Below, piece after piece: positions 52,837 through 61,325 of a stretch of DNA of 63,589 bases. This stretch comes from Lachnospiraceae bacterium (lineage in GTDB: Bacteria; Bacillota; Clostridia; Lachnospirales; Lachnospiraceae). The translations under genes and the position numbers were made by a program. Each line of letters opens with the position of its first letter. The first letter of the stretch is position 1. The notes below the pieces were generated by a model. That model had not been told where the DNA came from, made no database searches, and saw nothing but the letters and a program-made list of their open reading frames with translations. The DNA is taken from contig WRAQ01000014.1 of NCBI GenBank assembly GCA_009780115.1, positions 1 to 63,589 on the forward strand. Direction: 5' to 3'.

Positions 52837-54637
52837 TCTTTAATCCACTTATATCCGGTGCAATCACCATCGAATAATTGGTATAATAAACTACGAACCC
52901 CGGCTTTGCCGCATTCGGTTTTTTGATATTTTTGCGTTCGGTATAATCAATTTCCACTTTTTCCTGGTCACGCCCTTTGGAATAATAAGCAGCAAGAGCC
53001 GCCGCTTCTTCATAAGCCCGGTCGGGTAGTTCTTTTCCTTCGGTTTTGATAATAACATGGGAACCGGGTATCCCTTTGGCATGGAACCACCAATCACCGC
53101 CATCGGCAAGCTTAAAAGTAATATCCTCATTTTGGAAGTTGTTTTTCCCTACGTACATATGAAAACCATCACTGCTTAAATAATGAAAAGGACGGCTTTT
53201 TGATTTTTCCCTTTTACCTTGATTTTTGCGCCGGATATAACCGCCGGCAATCATTTCTTCCTTTATTTCAACTAAATCCTCTTCCTGCAGGGCAATATCA
53301 AGCGAAGTTGCAATTGATTCCAAGTGGATGATTTCGTCTTTTACTTCCGCAGTTAAAGTCGCAAGGGCATCTGCAGTCCGTTTCATTTTATTATATTTGT
53401 CAAAATATTTCTTGGCATTTTCGCCCGCGCTTAGAAGCGGGTCGAGGGGAATCGTAATCATCTCATTACTGTAATAATCAAGTGCTTCCAAACTCTTAGC
53501 CCCGGGTTCACAGCCGTAACCATAAGTATTAAGTAATTCACCATAAATCCGGAAACGGTCTTTTTTTTCAGTATCATTGATTTGATTTAATTGCAACTCA
53601 TATTTTTTGCGGTTCCGCTCCAGATGAGTTTGCACTATTTTGCGCAAGTCAGCCGATTTTTGGCGGATGCGGTTTAAAATATTGCGGGTTAAATAATATT
53701 GTTCCAGCATCACTGAAGGCGAATCATAAGAAACCGCTGTCATATTACGATAAATGTTCATTTCAAGCACCGAAAAATCATAAGGGTGGCTATCTTTCAA
53801 GAAAATATTGTAAGTATAATTATTAGCTTTAATTTGGTTTACATAATTCGAAAAGGTATCATACAATTTATTAATACCTTCATTTTGATTATGAAGGGCT
53901 TCGTCGAACCCCTCATTATATCCACCCTTAACTACTGCCTCGCTTAATACCGCTGTCGAATCATCCCCATCAAGCCCGGCCTGATAACATATCTCCTGTG
54001 CTAACGCCGGTGATATGCCAGTATAGTTCATATAAATTGCTTTATGAAGCGGCATCGCTTTCGCCATAATCACTTCCGAAAACTCTGCCGGTGAAGTCGT
54101 GAGCGGATTAATCTTAACCGCTGTTTCCGCAATAAAATATGCCCGGCCGGGTAAGACTTCCCGTACCGAGCTGACTAGGCCGGAAATATGCTTAATGCTA
54201 TCAATAATCATGTTTTCATCATTAATAAAAATTATATTTGAGTGTTTACCCATGATTTCAACAACCAGTCTTTTTTCCTGATAATCACCCATTTCGTTCA
54301 AATGCCCGATATGGATATGGATAATCCGCTCAAGCCCGGGTTGGGTGATGTCAAGAATCCGTCCGCTATTAAGATGTTTCCGGAGTAACATACAAAAACC
54401 AGGCGCAGTCAGCGGCCCTGATTTATTGTTTTCGGTTAAGTATATAAGGGGTAAAGCCGCATCAGCAGAAATAAACAGTCGTTTCGTTGCTGACGGCTGA
54501 TTCTCGCGGGGATTAGTTTTGATGGTCAAAATTAATTCATCATTCTCCGGTTGGGCGATTTTTGTTATCCGGCCGCCGGTTAATTCTGTTTTCAGTTCAT
54601 TTACAATGCTTGCGATGGTGATTCCGTCAAATGCCAT
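52829..54637 (-). CDS. rqcH: Rqc2 homologue RqcH (NFACT protein)
   Basis: Ribosome-associated quality control factor that binds stalled 50S subunits and directs C-terminal Ala tailing; formerly annotated as fibronectin-binding protein. The 602-aa protein has an N-terminal NFACT-N domain (MAFDGITIASIVNEL onwards), a middle coiled coil (about 330-440) and a C-terminal NFACT-R domain with SSDGFHMYVGKNNFQNE and GGDWWFHAKGIPGSHV. It is followed by the long snapback and preceded by element A8. Confidence 0.95.
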   Translation of the reverse strand: MAFDGITIASIVNELKTELTGGRITKIAQPENDELILTIKTNPRENQPSATKRLFISADAALPLIYLTENNKSGPLTAPGFCMLLRKHLNSGRILDITQPGLERIIHIHIGHLNEMGDYQEKRLVVEIMGKHSNIIFINDENMIIDSIKHISGLVSSVREVLPGRAYFIAETAVKINPLTTSPAEFSEVIMAKAMPLHKAIYMNYTGISPALAQEICYQAGLDGDDSTAVLSEAVVKGGYNEGFDEALHNQNEGINKLYDTFSNYVNQIKANNYTYNIFLKDSHPYDFSVLEMNIYRNMTAVSYDSPSVMLEQYYLTRNILNRIRQKSADLRKIVQTHLERNRKKYELQLNQINDTEKKDRFRIYGELLNTYGYGCEPGAKSLEALDYYSNEMITIPLDPLLSAGENAKKYFDKYNKMKRTADALATLTAEVKDEIIHLESIATSLDIALQEEDLVEIKEEMIAGGYIRRKNQGKREKSKSRPFHYLSSDGFHMYVGKNNFQNEDITFKLADGGDWWFHAKGIPGSHVIIKTEGKELPDRAYEEAAALAAYYSKGRDQEKVEIDYTERKNIKKPNAAKPGFVVYYTNYSMVIAPDISGLKIM

Positions 54638-54680
54638 GGGTAGCCTCTCTGTTATTTTTCATTAATTCTGGCTTTACTCC

Positions 54681-54795
54681 GTAAGTCAGATAATAAACTC
54701 TCTTCGTTGCTGCGGCCTAATTGGTTTATCCGTTCAGTTTTCTCTCGGGAAGAAGGCGGCCTATGGCAACTGCGAGATGTTTTTATCTTCCTTAC
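54681..54795. repeat. Family A palindromic element, copy A8
   Basis: Arms GTAAGTCAGATAATAAAC and TTTTATCTTCCTTAC; inner GTTGCTGCGGCC and GGCCTATGGCAAC. The preceding ACTCC also matches the junction of the 26-bp array at the window start. It lies between the flippase gene and rqcH. Confidence 0.85.
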
Positions 54796-54828
54796 TCATT
54801 GAATATGAGTTATGAATATTAACCTAAT

Positions 54829-56520
54829 CTATTCTTTAAATTCAAAGTCAAATTCATCTTCTATCTTTTTTGTATCTGCCCGTCTTGGGCCAATTTTATT
54901 GACTATGGCAGTCAATTTATTGCCCTGCGGAAGCCATTTAAGTTCTGCTTCACCAATAACCTGCCATTTTACTGCAAGGACAAAATAAATTAATATACCG
55001 AAGGCAACCGCAATAAGTAATGCCGGAAGATTCATTTTCAGTAAATAATATAAACCATGATAAGTGCCGAATGCGGCGGCCCCCATCACCAGTGAAATAA
55101 CCAGCGGGCGCATAAACGTCCGGTCCCATTCCTGGCGGTATTCAAGATGGCGGCGAACCGACAGGCCATTCATCATCCACATCAGGAAAGCAAAAAGGAG
55201 CGGGGCAAGCGCCATTGCATAGGTCTCAAAATCGGTATAAAACAATACCAAATCCAAAACCAGGGTCTGGATAACTAAAGCAACCGCCGCATTTATCACC
55301 GGGCTATTTACCCGGCCGGTCCCTTGTAATACCGCACTGGATAAAGTAGATAATGAGTAAAAAATCACACCAACCGACATAATAATCAGCAAATTCGCAC
55401 TTAAATCAAGGGTTTCCCGCTGCGGATAAAGAAGCAGCATCACCGGTTTTGCCAAAACCCCAATCCCGACTGCCGCCGGAATTGCAACGAACATTGTTGA
55501 GCGGATTGCTTTTGTTACTTTGTCCCGGCATAAATCAAGCCGTTTTACAGCGAAATCACCGGCAATACCCGGAATAATCGCCGCCGACATTGCCGCAGCC
55601 AACGCAATCGGAATATTGGAAATCTTGGTTGATTTTTCGACAGCACTCATCAAAGTGGCGATTTCTACCATGCTTAATTCCTTTAGGGCCATCACTGAAC
55701 TAAAAATCGTGGCATTAATGAAGCTATTGATATTGTAGATACACGTGCTTAGGATGAATGGTGTCACCACCAGCAAAATCATTTTGAAGATTGCTTTATA
55801 ACTTAAGTCTTCCTGATGTTTATCCTGTTCTATCCGCTTATGGATAGTTTTTTTATTAAGGCCGTAAATTGCCCACATAAAAATTATGCCCGTAATGACC
55901 CCAAACCCGGTCCCCATTGCCCCGCCAACCGCGCCAAAAATACTACGCTGTGTTGTTTCAGCTTCGGTAGCAAATTCTAACGGCACCATTCCGGTAAACC
56001 AAAGCGCCAACAAAATACTGACTAAGGCATTTAAAATCTGTTCTAATATCTGCGATACCGAAGTCTGCGCCATCGTCCGGTGCGCTTGAAAATACCCACG
56101 GAGGACACCAAGAATCCCCGAAAGGAATATCGTCGGGGCAAAAAAGCGGAGAACGATTGCCGAACCGGCAAGGCTAACTAATTTGTCGGCAAAGAAAAAG
56201 ACTAACAGGCTTGCGCCGCCGCCGACAAAAATCACATACAACATCGCCCCTTTAAAAATCCGGTGAGCATTCCGGTATTCGCCACCTGCAAGATGCCCGG
56301 CAACTACCTTGGAAATTGCTGAAGGGATGCTATATGATGAAACAAGAAGAACAATCGTATAAGCCCGGTAAGCAAATGCGTAATAACCATTACCTTCATC
56401 ACCGATAATTGCTGTCATCGGGCTATTGTATAAAAGGCCAATAATACGACTAAGGATTCCAGCTACTGCCAGAATCCCTGCCTGCATTATGAATCCATCT
56501 CTTTTTGCCTGTTTGCTCAT
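54829..56520 (-). CDS. SpoVB/MurJ-like lipid flippase
   Basis: 563-aa polytopic membrane protein of the MOP superfamily with about 14 TM segments. The N-terminus ILAVAGILSRIIGLLYNSPM and SYSIPSAISKVVAGHLA match SpoVB/YtgP-type proteins that flip lipid-linked wall precursors. The C-terminal tail is charged (DEFDFEF). Whether it serves sporulation or vegetative growth cannot be told. It follows glgA by 19 bp. Confidence 0.88.
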   Translation of the reverse strand: MSKQAKRDGFIMQAGILAVAGILSRIIGLLYNSPMTAIIGDEGNGYYAFAYRAYTIVLLVSSYSIPSAISKVVAGHLAGGEYRNAHRIFKGAMLYVIFVGGGASLLVFFFADKLVSLAGSAIVLRFFAPTIFLSGILGVLRGYFQAHRTMAQTSVSQILEQILNALVSILLALWFTGMVPLEFATEAETTQRSIFGAVGGAMGTGFGVITGIIFMWAIYGLNKKTIHKRIEQDKHQEDLSYKAIFKMILLVVTPFILSTCIYNINSFINATIFSSVMALKELSMVEIATLMSAVEKSTKISNIPIALAAAMSAAIIPGIAGDFAVKRLDLCRDKVTKAIRSTMFVAIPAAVGIGVLAKPVMLLLYPQRETLDLSANLLIIMSVGVIFYSLSTLSSAVLQGTGRVNSPVINAAVALVIQTLVLDLVLFYTDFETYAMALAPLLFAFLMWMMNGLSVRRHLEYRQEWDRTFMRPLVISLVMGAAAFGTYHGLYYLLKMNLPALLIAVAFGILIYFVLAVKWQVIGEAELKWLPQGNKLTAIVNKIGPRRADTKKIEDEFDFEFKE

Positions 56521-56539
56521 ATAATTTTCTAATTAACTC

Positions 56540-57991
56540 TTATAATTCAACTAGCCAATCATACATTTCCTGATACTTCAATGCCGAGACCTGCCATGAG
56601 AAATCCACCGCCATCGCGCGGTCAACCATTTTGTTCCACTCGCGTTTCTTGTCATAATAAATACGTTCGGCAAGACGAATCGTATTAAGCATCTCATGGG
56701 CATTGTAGTTTAAGAAACTAAATCCGGTCCCGGTTGAATATATTTCATTGTATGGCTCAACGGTATCTTTGAGGCCGCCGGTCTCACGGACGATCGGTAA
56801 TGTCCCGTACCTAAGGCTCATCAACTGGCTTAACCCACAGGGTTCAAACAATGATGGCATCAGAAAGGCATCACAAGCGGCGTAGATTTTGTGTGATAAG
56901 GTTTCGGAATAATATAAATTAGCGGAAACTTTGTCATTGTATTTCCAAGCATAATGACGGAACATGTTTTCATACTTTTCCTCACCTGTTCCAAGAATAA
57001 CTAACTGGACATGGTCCTGCATAATCTCATCCATCATATAGGCAATCAAATCAAAGCCCTTTTGGTCGGTCAGGCGGGAAACGATTCCGATCATCATCAT
57101 TTTTTCATCTTGCTTAATTCCTAATTCTTCTTGCAAGGCCCGTTTGTTCTTGACTTTTTCTTTGCGGAAATTCCGGGCATTATAATTAAATGGGATATAT
57201 TCATCAGTGGCGGGATTAAACTCATCATAATCAATTCCGTTTACAATCCCTCTTAAATCATTGGCCCTTGCATTCAAAAGGCCTTCAAGTTTCTCACCGT
57301 AGAATTTGGTTTTTATCTCTTCTGCATAAGTATCACTGACCGTTGTAATCGCATTCGAATACACCAAACCGCCTTTTAAGAGATTGGCATCACGGTATGA
57401 CTCCAGCTTGTCCGGGGTAAAAAAGTAAGGCGGAAATTCGGTCAGTTCCTGAATCTCTTTGACACTCCATTTACCTTGGAATTTCAGGTTGTGGATCGTC
57501 ATCGCTGTTTTAATCCCCCGGAAAAATTCATTTGCCTGGAACCTTTCGTTCAAATATACCGGAACAAGCCCGGTCTGCCAATCATGGCAATGAATTACAT
57601 CGGGCCGGAAATCAATCACCGGCAATATCGAAAGTACGGCTTTTGAAAAAAAGGCGAACTTTTTAATTTCCAGATAACCATCATTGCCATATGGATGAAT
57701 GCCGGAAAAAAAACTTTCATTGTCAATAAAATAGTATTTCACCCCGTCAAGTTCATATTCGAGGATTCCGACATATTCATTTTTCTTATTGAAATCCATG
57801 GTAAAATGAGTTTTGTATGTAAGCAATGCTTTCATCGGCTGACTCATGCACACATATTTCGGCAAAACTACCCTTACGTCATAGTACTCTGGATTTATGT
57901 TTTTCGGTAATGACCCTACTACATCGGCAAGCCCCCCGGTTTTGATAAACGGTACTCCTTCAGAAGCCGCAAAAAGTATATTCTTCATCAT
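56540..57991 (-). CDS. glgA: Glycogen synthase (ADP-glucose)
   Basis: Adds glucose from ADP-glucose to glycogen. The 483-aa GT5 enzyme has the N-terminal KTGGLADVVGSLPK motif, VIHCHDWQTGLVPVYL, and the C-terminal MPSLFEPCGLSQLMSLRYGT with RETGGLKDTVEPY. ATG 57991 or the adjacent ATG 57988 is the start, after GGAGG. No other glycogen genes are in the window. Confidence 0.95.
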   Translation of the reverse strand: MMKNILFAASEGVPFIKTGGLADVVGSLPKNINPEYYDVRVVLPKYVCMSQPMKALLTYKTHFTMDFNKKNEYVGILEYELDGVKYYFIDNESFFSGIHPYGNDGYLEIKKFAFFSKAVLSILPVIDFRPDVIHCHDWQTGLVPVYLNERFQANEFFRGIKTAMTIHNLKFQGKWSVKEIQELTEFPPYFFTPDKLESYRDANLLKGGLVYSNAITTVSDTYAEEIKTKFYGEKLEGLLNARANDLRGIVNGIDYDEFNPATDEYIPFNYNARNFRKEKVKNKRALQEELGIKQDEKMMMIGIVSRLTDQKGFDLIAYMMDEIMQDHVQLVILGTGEEKYENMFRHYAWKYNDKVSANLYYSETLSHKIYAACDAFLMPSLFEPCGLSQLMSLRYGTLPIVRETGGLKDTVEPYNEIYSTGTGFSFLNYNAHEMLNTIRLAERIYYDKKREWNKMVDRAMAVDFSWQVSALKYQEMYDWLVEL

Positions 57992-58003
57992 CTATGTCCT
58001 CCG

Positions 58004-58086
58004 GTTTGAAGAGTGCCTGCTTAAGCAGGGCTAGATTTTATTTGTTTGCGTTCTAATGGACACGAACTTAGAAAATCTCTTCAAAC
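58004..58086. repeat. Family B element, copy B4, between the spo0A-like gene and glgA
   Basis: Outer stem GTTTGAAG/CTTCAAAC. Inside are a hairpin CCTGC TTAA GCAGG (where other copies have TTTT) and an AGATTTT..AAAATCT stem around GTTTGCGTTC. It shares about 45 bp with copy B2 by eye. Confidence 0.8.
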
Positions 58087-58120
58087 TAGTATACATGAAA
58101 AAGAATTTTTTTTCAAACGA

Positions 58121-58660
58121 TTAATGACGATATTGCAAACGAATTTTGTCAGCAATCAACGCAATAAATTCTGAGTTGGTGGGTTTTCCCTTACCCGTAT
58201 TGATAGTATAACCAAATAGCGCATCGAGAGTCTCCATCCTGCCCCGGCTCCATGCAACCTCAATGGCATGGCGGATTGCCCGCTCGACACGGCTTGGGGT
58301 AGTTTGAAATTTCGTGGCAATAGTCGGGTAAAGTACTTTGGTAATTGAGCCAAGCATATCGCTGTCTTCGACTGATAGCATTATCGCATCACGCAGATAC
58401 TGATAACCTTTGATATGAGCCGGGACACCGATTTCATGAATCATATCGGTAACATCACGCTCAAGATCATATGTAACGAAACTGTTTACCCTGCTATGGT
58501 CGCGCTTTTTCTGCTCGGCTTTGACCAACTCATCTTTTCTGGCGAGACCGCTTGGTACCGTAATCATGATTTGAAATTCTTTGTTTGCACTCATCAAATC
58601 GCCAAGGATCCGGTAGATGTTTTCATTATCTCTTTCTGCGGTCATATTTAATTTTTCCAT
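58121..58660 (-). CDS. Spo0A-type DNA-binding protein without a receiver domain
   Basis: The C-terminal 115 residues match the Spo0A effector domain, including [41 protein letters not shown] and [18 protein letters not shown]. The N-terminal 60 residues do not form a receiver: no DD pair, phospho-Asp or Thr/Lys positions are visible. Total length is 179 aa versus about 260-275 for Spo0A. It is preceded by its own promoter with a palindrome, so it is not a cut fragment of a longer open frame. It may be a Spo0A paralogue acting independently of phosphorylation; a full spo0A may lie elsewhere. Confidence 0.88.
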   Translation of the reverse strand: MEKLNMTAERDNENIYRILGDLMSANKEFQIMITVPSGLARKDELVKAEQKKRDHSRVNSFVTYDLERDVTDMIHEIGVPAHIKGYQYLRDAIMLSVEDSDMLGSITKVLYPTIATKFQTTPSRVERAIRHAIEVAWSRGRMETLDALFGYTINTGKGKPTNSEFIALIADKIRLQYRH

Positions 58661-58680
58661 TTCAAGTCCTCACTTTCTTC

Positions 58681-58725
58681 TAAACAATACTTTCCAATTC
58701 TTTTTTTAAACAATATGTTCCAATT
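58681..58725. repeat. Two 19-bp direct repeats upstream of the spo0A-like gene
   Basis: TAAACAATACTTTCCAATT (58681-58699) and TAAACAATATGTTCCAATT (58707-58725), 17 of 19 identical, start-to-start 26 bp. They lie between the promoter and the ATG, within the leader, and may bind a regulator. Confidence 0.6.
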
Positions 58726-58730
58726 TCTGA

Positions 58731-58770
58731 CCTATAATCTCATTATAGGCATGTATCGGAAAATTTTCAA
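58731..58770 (-). promoter_or_regulatory. Promoter and palindromic operator of the spo0A-like gene
   Basis: Minus-strand TTGAAA (58770-58765), 17-bp spacer, TATAAT (58747-58742). The -10 is inside the perfect palindrome CCTATAATCTCATTATAGG (58731-58749), a plausible repressor site. Confidence 0.65.
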
Positions 58771-58791
58771 CATAAAGTTATCGCGTAAACC

Positions 58792-58820
58792 AAAAAACTC
58801 GTACTGACAGTACGAGTTTT
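58792..58820 (-). terminator. Intrinsic terminator of secDF
   Basis: AACTCGTACTG and CAGTACGAGTT form an 11-bp stem, followed on the minus strand by TTTTTGG. On the plus strand TTTTATTTTT follows, so it could work both ways. Confidence 0.85.
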
Positions 58821-58869
58821 ATTTTTAGGGTATATGAGTTAATTTGTATTTATTTGTCTAAATTAGTCT

Positions 58870-61026
58870 TTAATTATCAGTCTTCAAAGCGAACTTCTTC
58901 CGCAAAATCACCCAAAACGCGCCAGCTACGCAGATTGACGAATAGGTTCCGCAAATAATACCGACCATCAAAGGCAGAGCAAATTCTTTGATTGATGATA
59001 CGCCAAGGAAGTAAAGGACAGCAACCATCACAAAAGTCGTCAGCGAGGTAAAGACACTACGCGACAAAGTTTGAGTAATACTTTTGTTCATAATTTCATC
59101 AAGACTGTCTTTTCGCTTCATCTCGGCCATGTTTTCACGAACCCGGTCGAAGATAACAATTGAGGCATTAATCGAATACCCGACAATCGTCAGCATACAG
59201 GCAATAAAGGTCGAACCGACCGATACTTTCGAAACGGCATAAAAAGCCAAAACAACTAAAACGTCATGAATCAGGGCAAACGTTACGCTTGCGCCAAACC
59301 GGATATCCTTAAAGCGGAGCCAAATATACAAAGTAATACCTAGGCTGGCAAACAGCACTGCCAGAATCGCATCACGCTGCATTTCATTTGAAATCGTCGA
59401 GCTAATCGTTTCGGCGGTAATCAATTCCGGGTCGGCGGCAAAATGTTCCGTCATACTTTGATTAAAGGCTTCACGCTCATAATTGTCCAAACTACGGGTT
59501 TTGAAAATAACATCATTGGTTCCGGCTACTTTTTGGGTTTGCACATTTGCATCACCGGTAATATCTTCAATTAACGGTACAACGTTGTTATCGATTTCGG
59601 AAAGGCTGAAATCCTCATTGAATACCACCTTAGTCGAAGTTCCGCCAAGATACTCGAGACTCAAATTGAACGGCGCGCCAATATTTGATTGATTCAAATA
59701 CATAAATACAAAACCAACAATAATCAGAATACTTGATGCGACAAAAAAGATTGCTTTCTTCGCCACAAAATTGATAGTTTTTCTTTCTTTGGCCGTACCA
59801 TAAAATTTGACACTTTGGAAGCCGAGGGTATATAGAATATTCATCAGCCACTTAGTTACGAACAAGGCGGTAAACATCGACAGAATAATACCTAATGCCA
59901 AAGTTGCGGCAAAACCTCTAATCGGGCCGGTCCCAAGCATATATAGGACGGCGGCGGCAATCAGCGTGGTAATATTTACATCCACGATTGCTGAAAGGGC
60001 TTTTTTATAACCTGACTTTATCGACGAAGAAATCGTTTTTCCGGCGGCAATTTCTTCGCGGATACGGGCAAAAACGATGATATTTGCATCAATAGCCATC
60101 CCGATGGAAAGGATAATTCCGGCGATACCGGGCAGGGTCAGGGTAATATCAAAAGCTTCAAGCAAAACGATAATCAAGGTTGTATATAATAATAAAGCAA
60201 GGCCGGCAGCAAAACCGGGCAGGAAATAAACCGCTATCATAAAGGCAATCATAATTGCAAGGCCAATCGCCGCCGCTTTTAAGCTTGAAGTAATCGCTTC
60301 TTCACCTAATTGGGCACCAACAACATTGGAACGTAATTCTTCAAGTTCAAGTTTCAAACCGCCAATCCGGATTGTCGAAGCAAGCTTTTCCGCCTCTTCG
60401 AAACTAAAATTGCCGGAAATAACTGCTTCGCCGCTGGTAATCTCACTTTGAACAGCAGGGAAACTGACGATTTCATCATCATATACAATATAAATAACTT
60501 CCCGGGTCGGGGCGGCGATACGGGTCGCTTCAGCGAACTTGGCCGCACCAAGCGGTGACATTGTCAGGGCGACCACCGCCTCGTTGTTGCCCATATGGTC
60601 CGGTTGATAGGTGGCAACCGCATGGATAACATCAGTGCCGCGAAGCACTTCTTCGAAGTTATGGTTTAAAAAGACTAGCGAACCGGGTTTTCCAAGTTCC
60701 TCAAGAATTGCGTTAGCATCGGAAACACCGGGAATTTCAATATTAATCCGGTCGCTTCCTTCTTTGTACACAATTGCTTCATTGCTATAGTTTTCAATTC
60801 GTTTCTGCATCTTGTAAATCGTATCGGCCATGTCTTCAGAGCTGGGGGTTTCATCGCCGACCACCTGATAGGTGATGCTGACACCGCCGGCTAAGTCAAG
60901 GCCAAGTTTGATGCCATAGATTGAACCGGACTGGGTATTGCCAAAACCGATGAACGATGTGTACGCGCATAGGCTTAGGGTGAAGATGAAGATAAAGAGG
61001 TAGAGTAGGGCTTTGCTTTTTTTCAT
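58870..61026 (-). CDS. secDF: Fused protein translocase SecDF
   Basis: Proton-driven accessory of the Sec translocon. The 718-aa protein joins SecD (about 1-400) and SecF (about 420-718), with about 12 TM segments. The SecD half has GLDLAGGVSITYQV and GMAIDANIIVFARIREE; the SecF half has EYLGGTSTKV and TIVGYSINASIVIFDRVREN. Downstream of scfB, separated by element A9; SCIFF genes commonly lie near secDF in clostridia. Confidence 0.97.
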   Translation of the reverse strand: MKKSKALLYLFIFIFTLSLCAYTSFIGFGNTQSGSIYGIKLGLDLAGGVSITYQVVGDETPSSEDMADTIYKMQKRIENYSNEAIVYKEGSDRINIEIPGVSDANAILEELGKPGSLVFLNHNFEEVLRGTDVIHAVATYQPDHMGNNEAVVALTMSPLGAAKFAEATRIAAPTREVIYIVYDDEIVSFPAVQSEITSGEAVISGNFSFEEAEKLASTIRIGGLKLELEELRSNVVGAQLGEEAITSSLKAAAIGLAIMIAFMIAVYFLPGFAAGLALLLYTTLIIVLLEAFDITLTLPGIAGIILSIGMAIDANIIVFARIREEIAAGKTISSSIKSGYKKALSAIVDVNITTLIAAAVLYMLGTGPIRGFAATLALGIILSMFTALFVTKWLMNILYTLGFQSVKFYGTAKERKTINFVAKKAIFFVASSILIIVGFVFMYLNQSNIGAPFNLSLEYLGGTSTKVVFNEDFSLSEIDNNVVPLIEDITGDANVQTQKVAGTNDVIFKTRSLDNYEREAFNQSMTEHFAADPELITAETISSTISNEMQRDAILAVLFASLGITLYIWLRFKDIRFGASVTFALIHDVLVVLAFYAVSKVSVGSTFIACMLTIVGYSINASIVIFDRVRENMAEMKRKDSLDEIMNKSITQTLSRSVFTSLTTFVMVAVLYFLGVSSIKEFALPLMVGIICGTYSSICVAGAFWVILRKKFALKTDN

Positions 61027-61061
61027 GGTAAAATTTTCCTTTTTTGTTATTAATATAAATT

Positions 61062-61177
61062 AGCAAGTTGGGCAATAAACTTTCTCCGTCACTACGGCCT
61101 AAATATTTTCCCGTTCAGTTTTCTTTTGGGAAGAAGGCGGCCTAAGGTTCCTGCGAAATGTTTTTGCCCTCCTTGCT
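61062..61177. repeat. Family A palindromic element, copy A9
   Basis: Longest arms of the family: AGCAAG TT GGGCAA on the left and TTGCCC TC CTTGCT on the right. Inner parts are CCGTCACTACGGCC and GGCCTAAGGTTCCTGCGAA. It lies between scfB and secDF. Confidence 0.85.
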
Positions 61178-61221
61178 TATGCACACTCATGACCAAACGC
61201 CGCTTTCAGTAATAACCGCGT

Positions 61222-61325
61222 TTTCAATCAGATACAACCATTGCACTTAAGCTTAACCGTTGTTTCAAATTAGCTCTGCGCTTTCAAATCAGCTAGAACC
61301 GTCGCACTTAAGCATAATCGCGCAT
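61222..61325 (-). repeat. Partial tandem duplication of the scfB 3' end
   Basis: About 44 bp around the scfB stop (61281-61325, containing GCACTTAAGCATAA) recur in decayed form at about 61225-61267 (GCACTTAAGCTTAA). In the copy the coding strand still reads TTVKLKCNGC, compared with CAIMLKCDGS at the real terminus. Confidence 0.6.

Noticed and set aside
58121-58660. Spo0A-like gene as a frameshifted full-length spo0A
   Set aside because: The 210 bp upstream hold a promoter, palindromes and direct repeats, with no receiver-coding sequence in any frame that I could see.
103-61177. Family A elements as ordinary intrinsic terminators
   Set aside because: No copy has a hairpin followed directly by a U-tract on the minus strand, and two copies lie inside the spoIIIA operon where full termination would be harmful.
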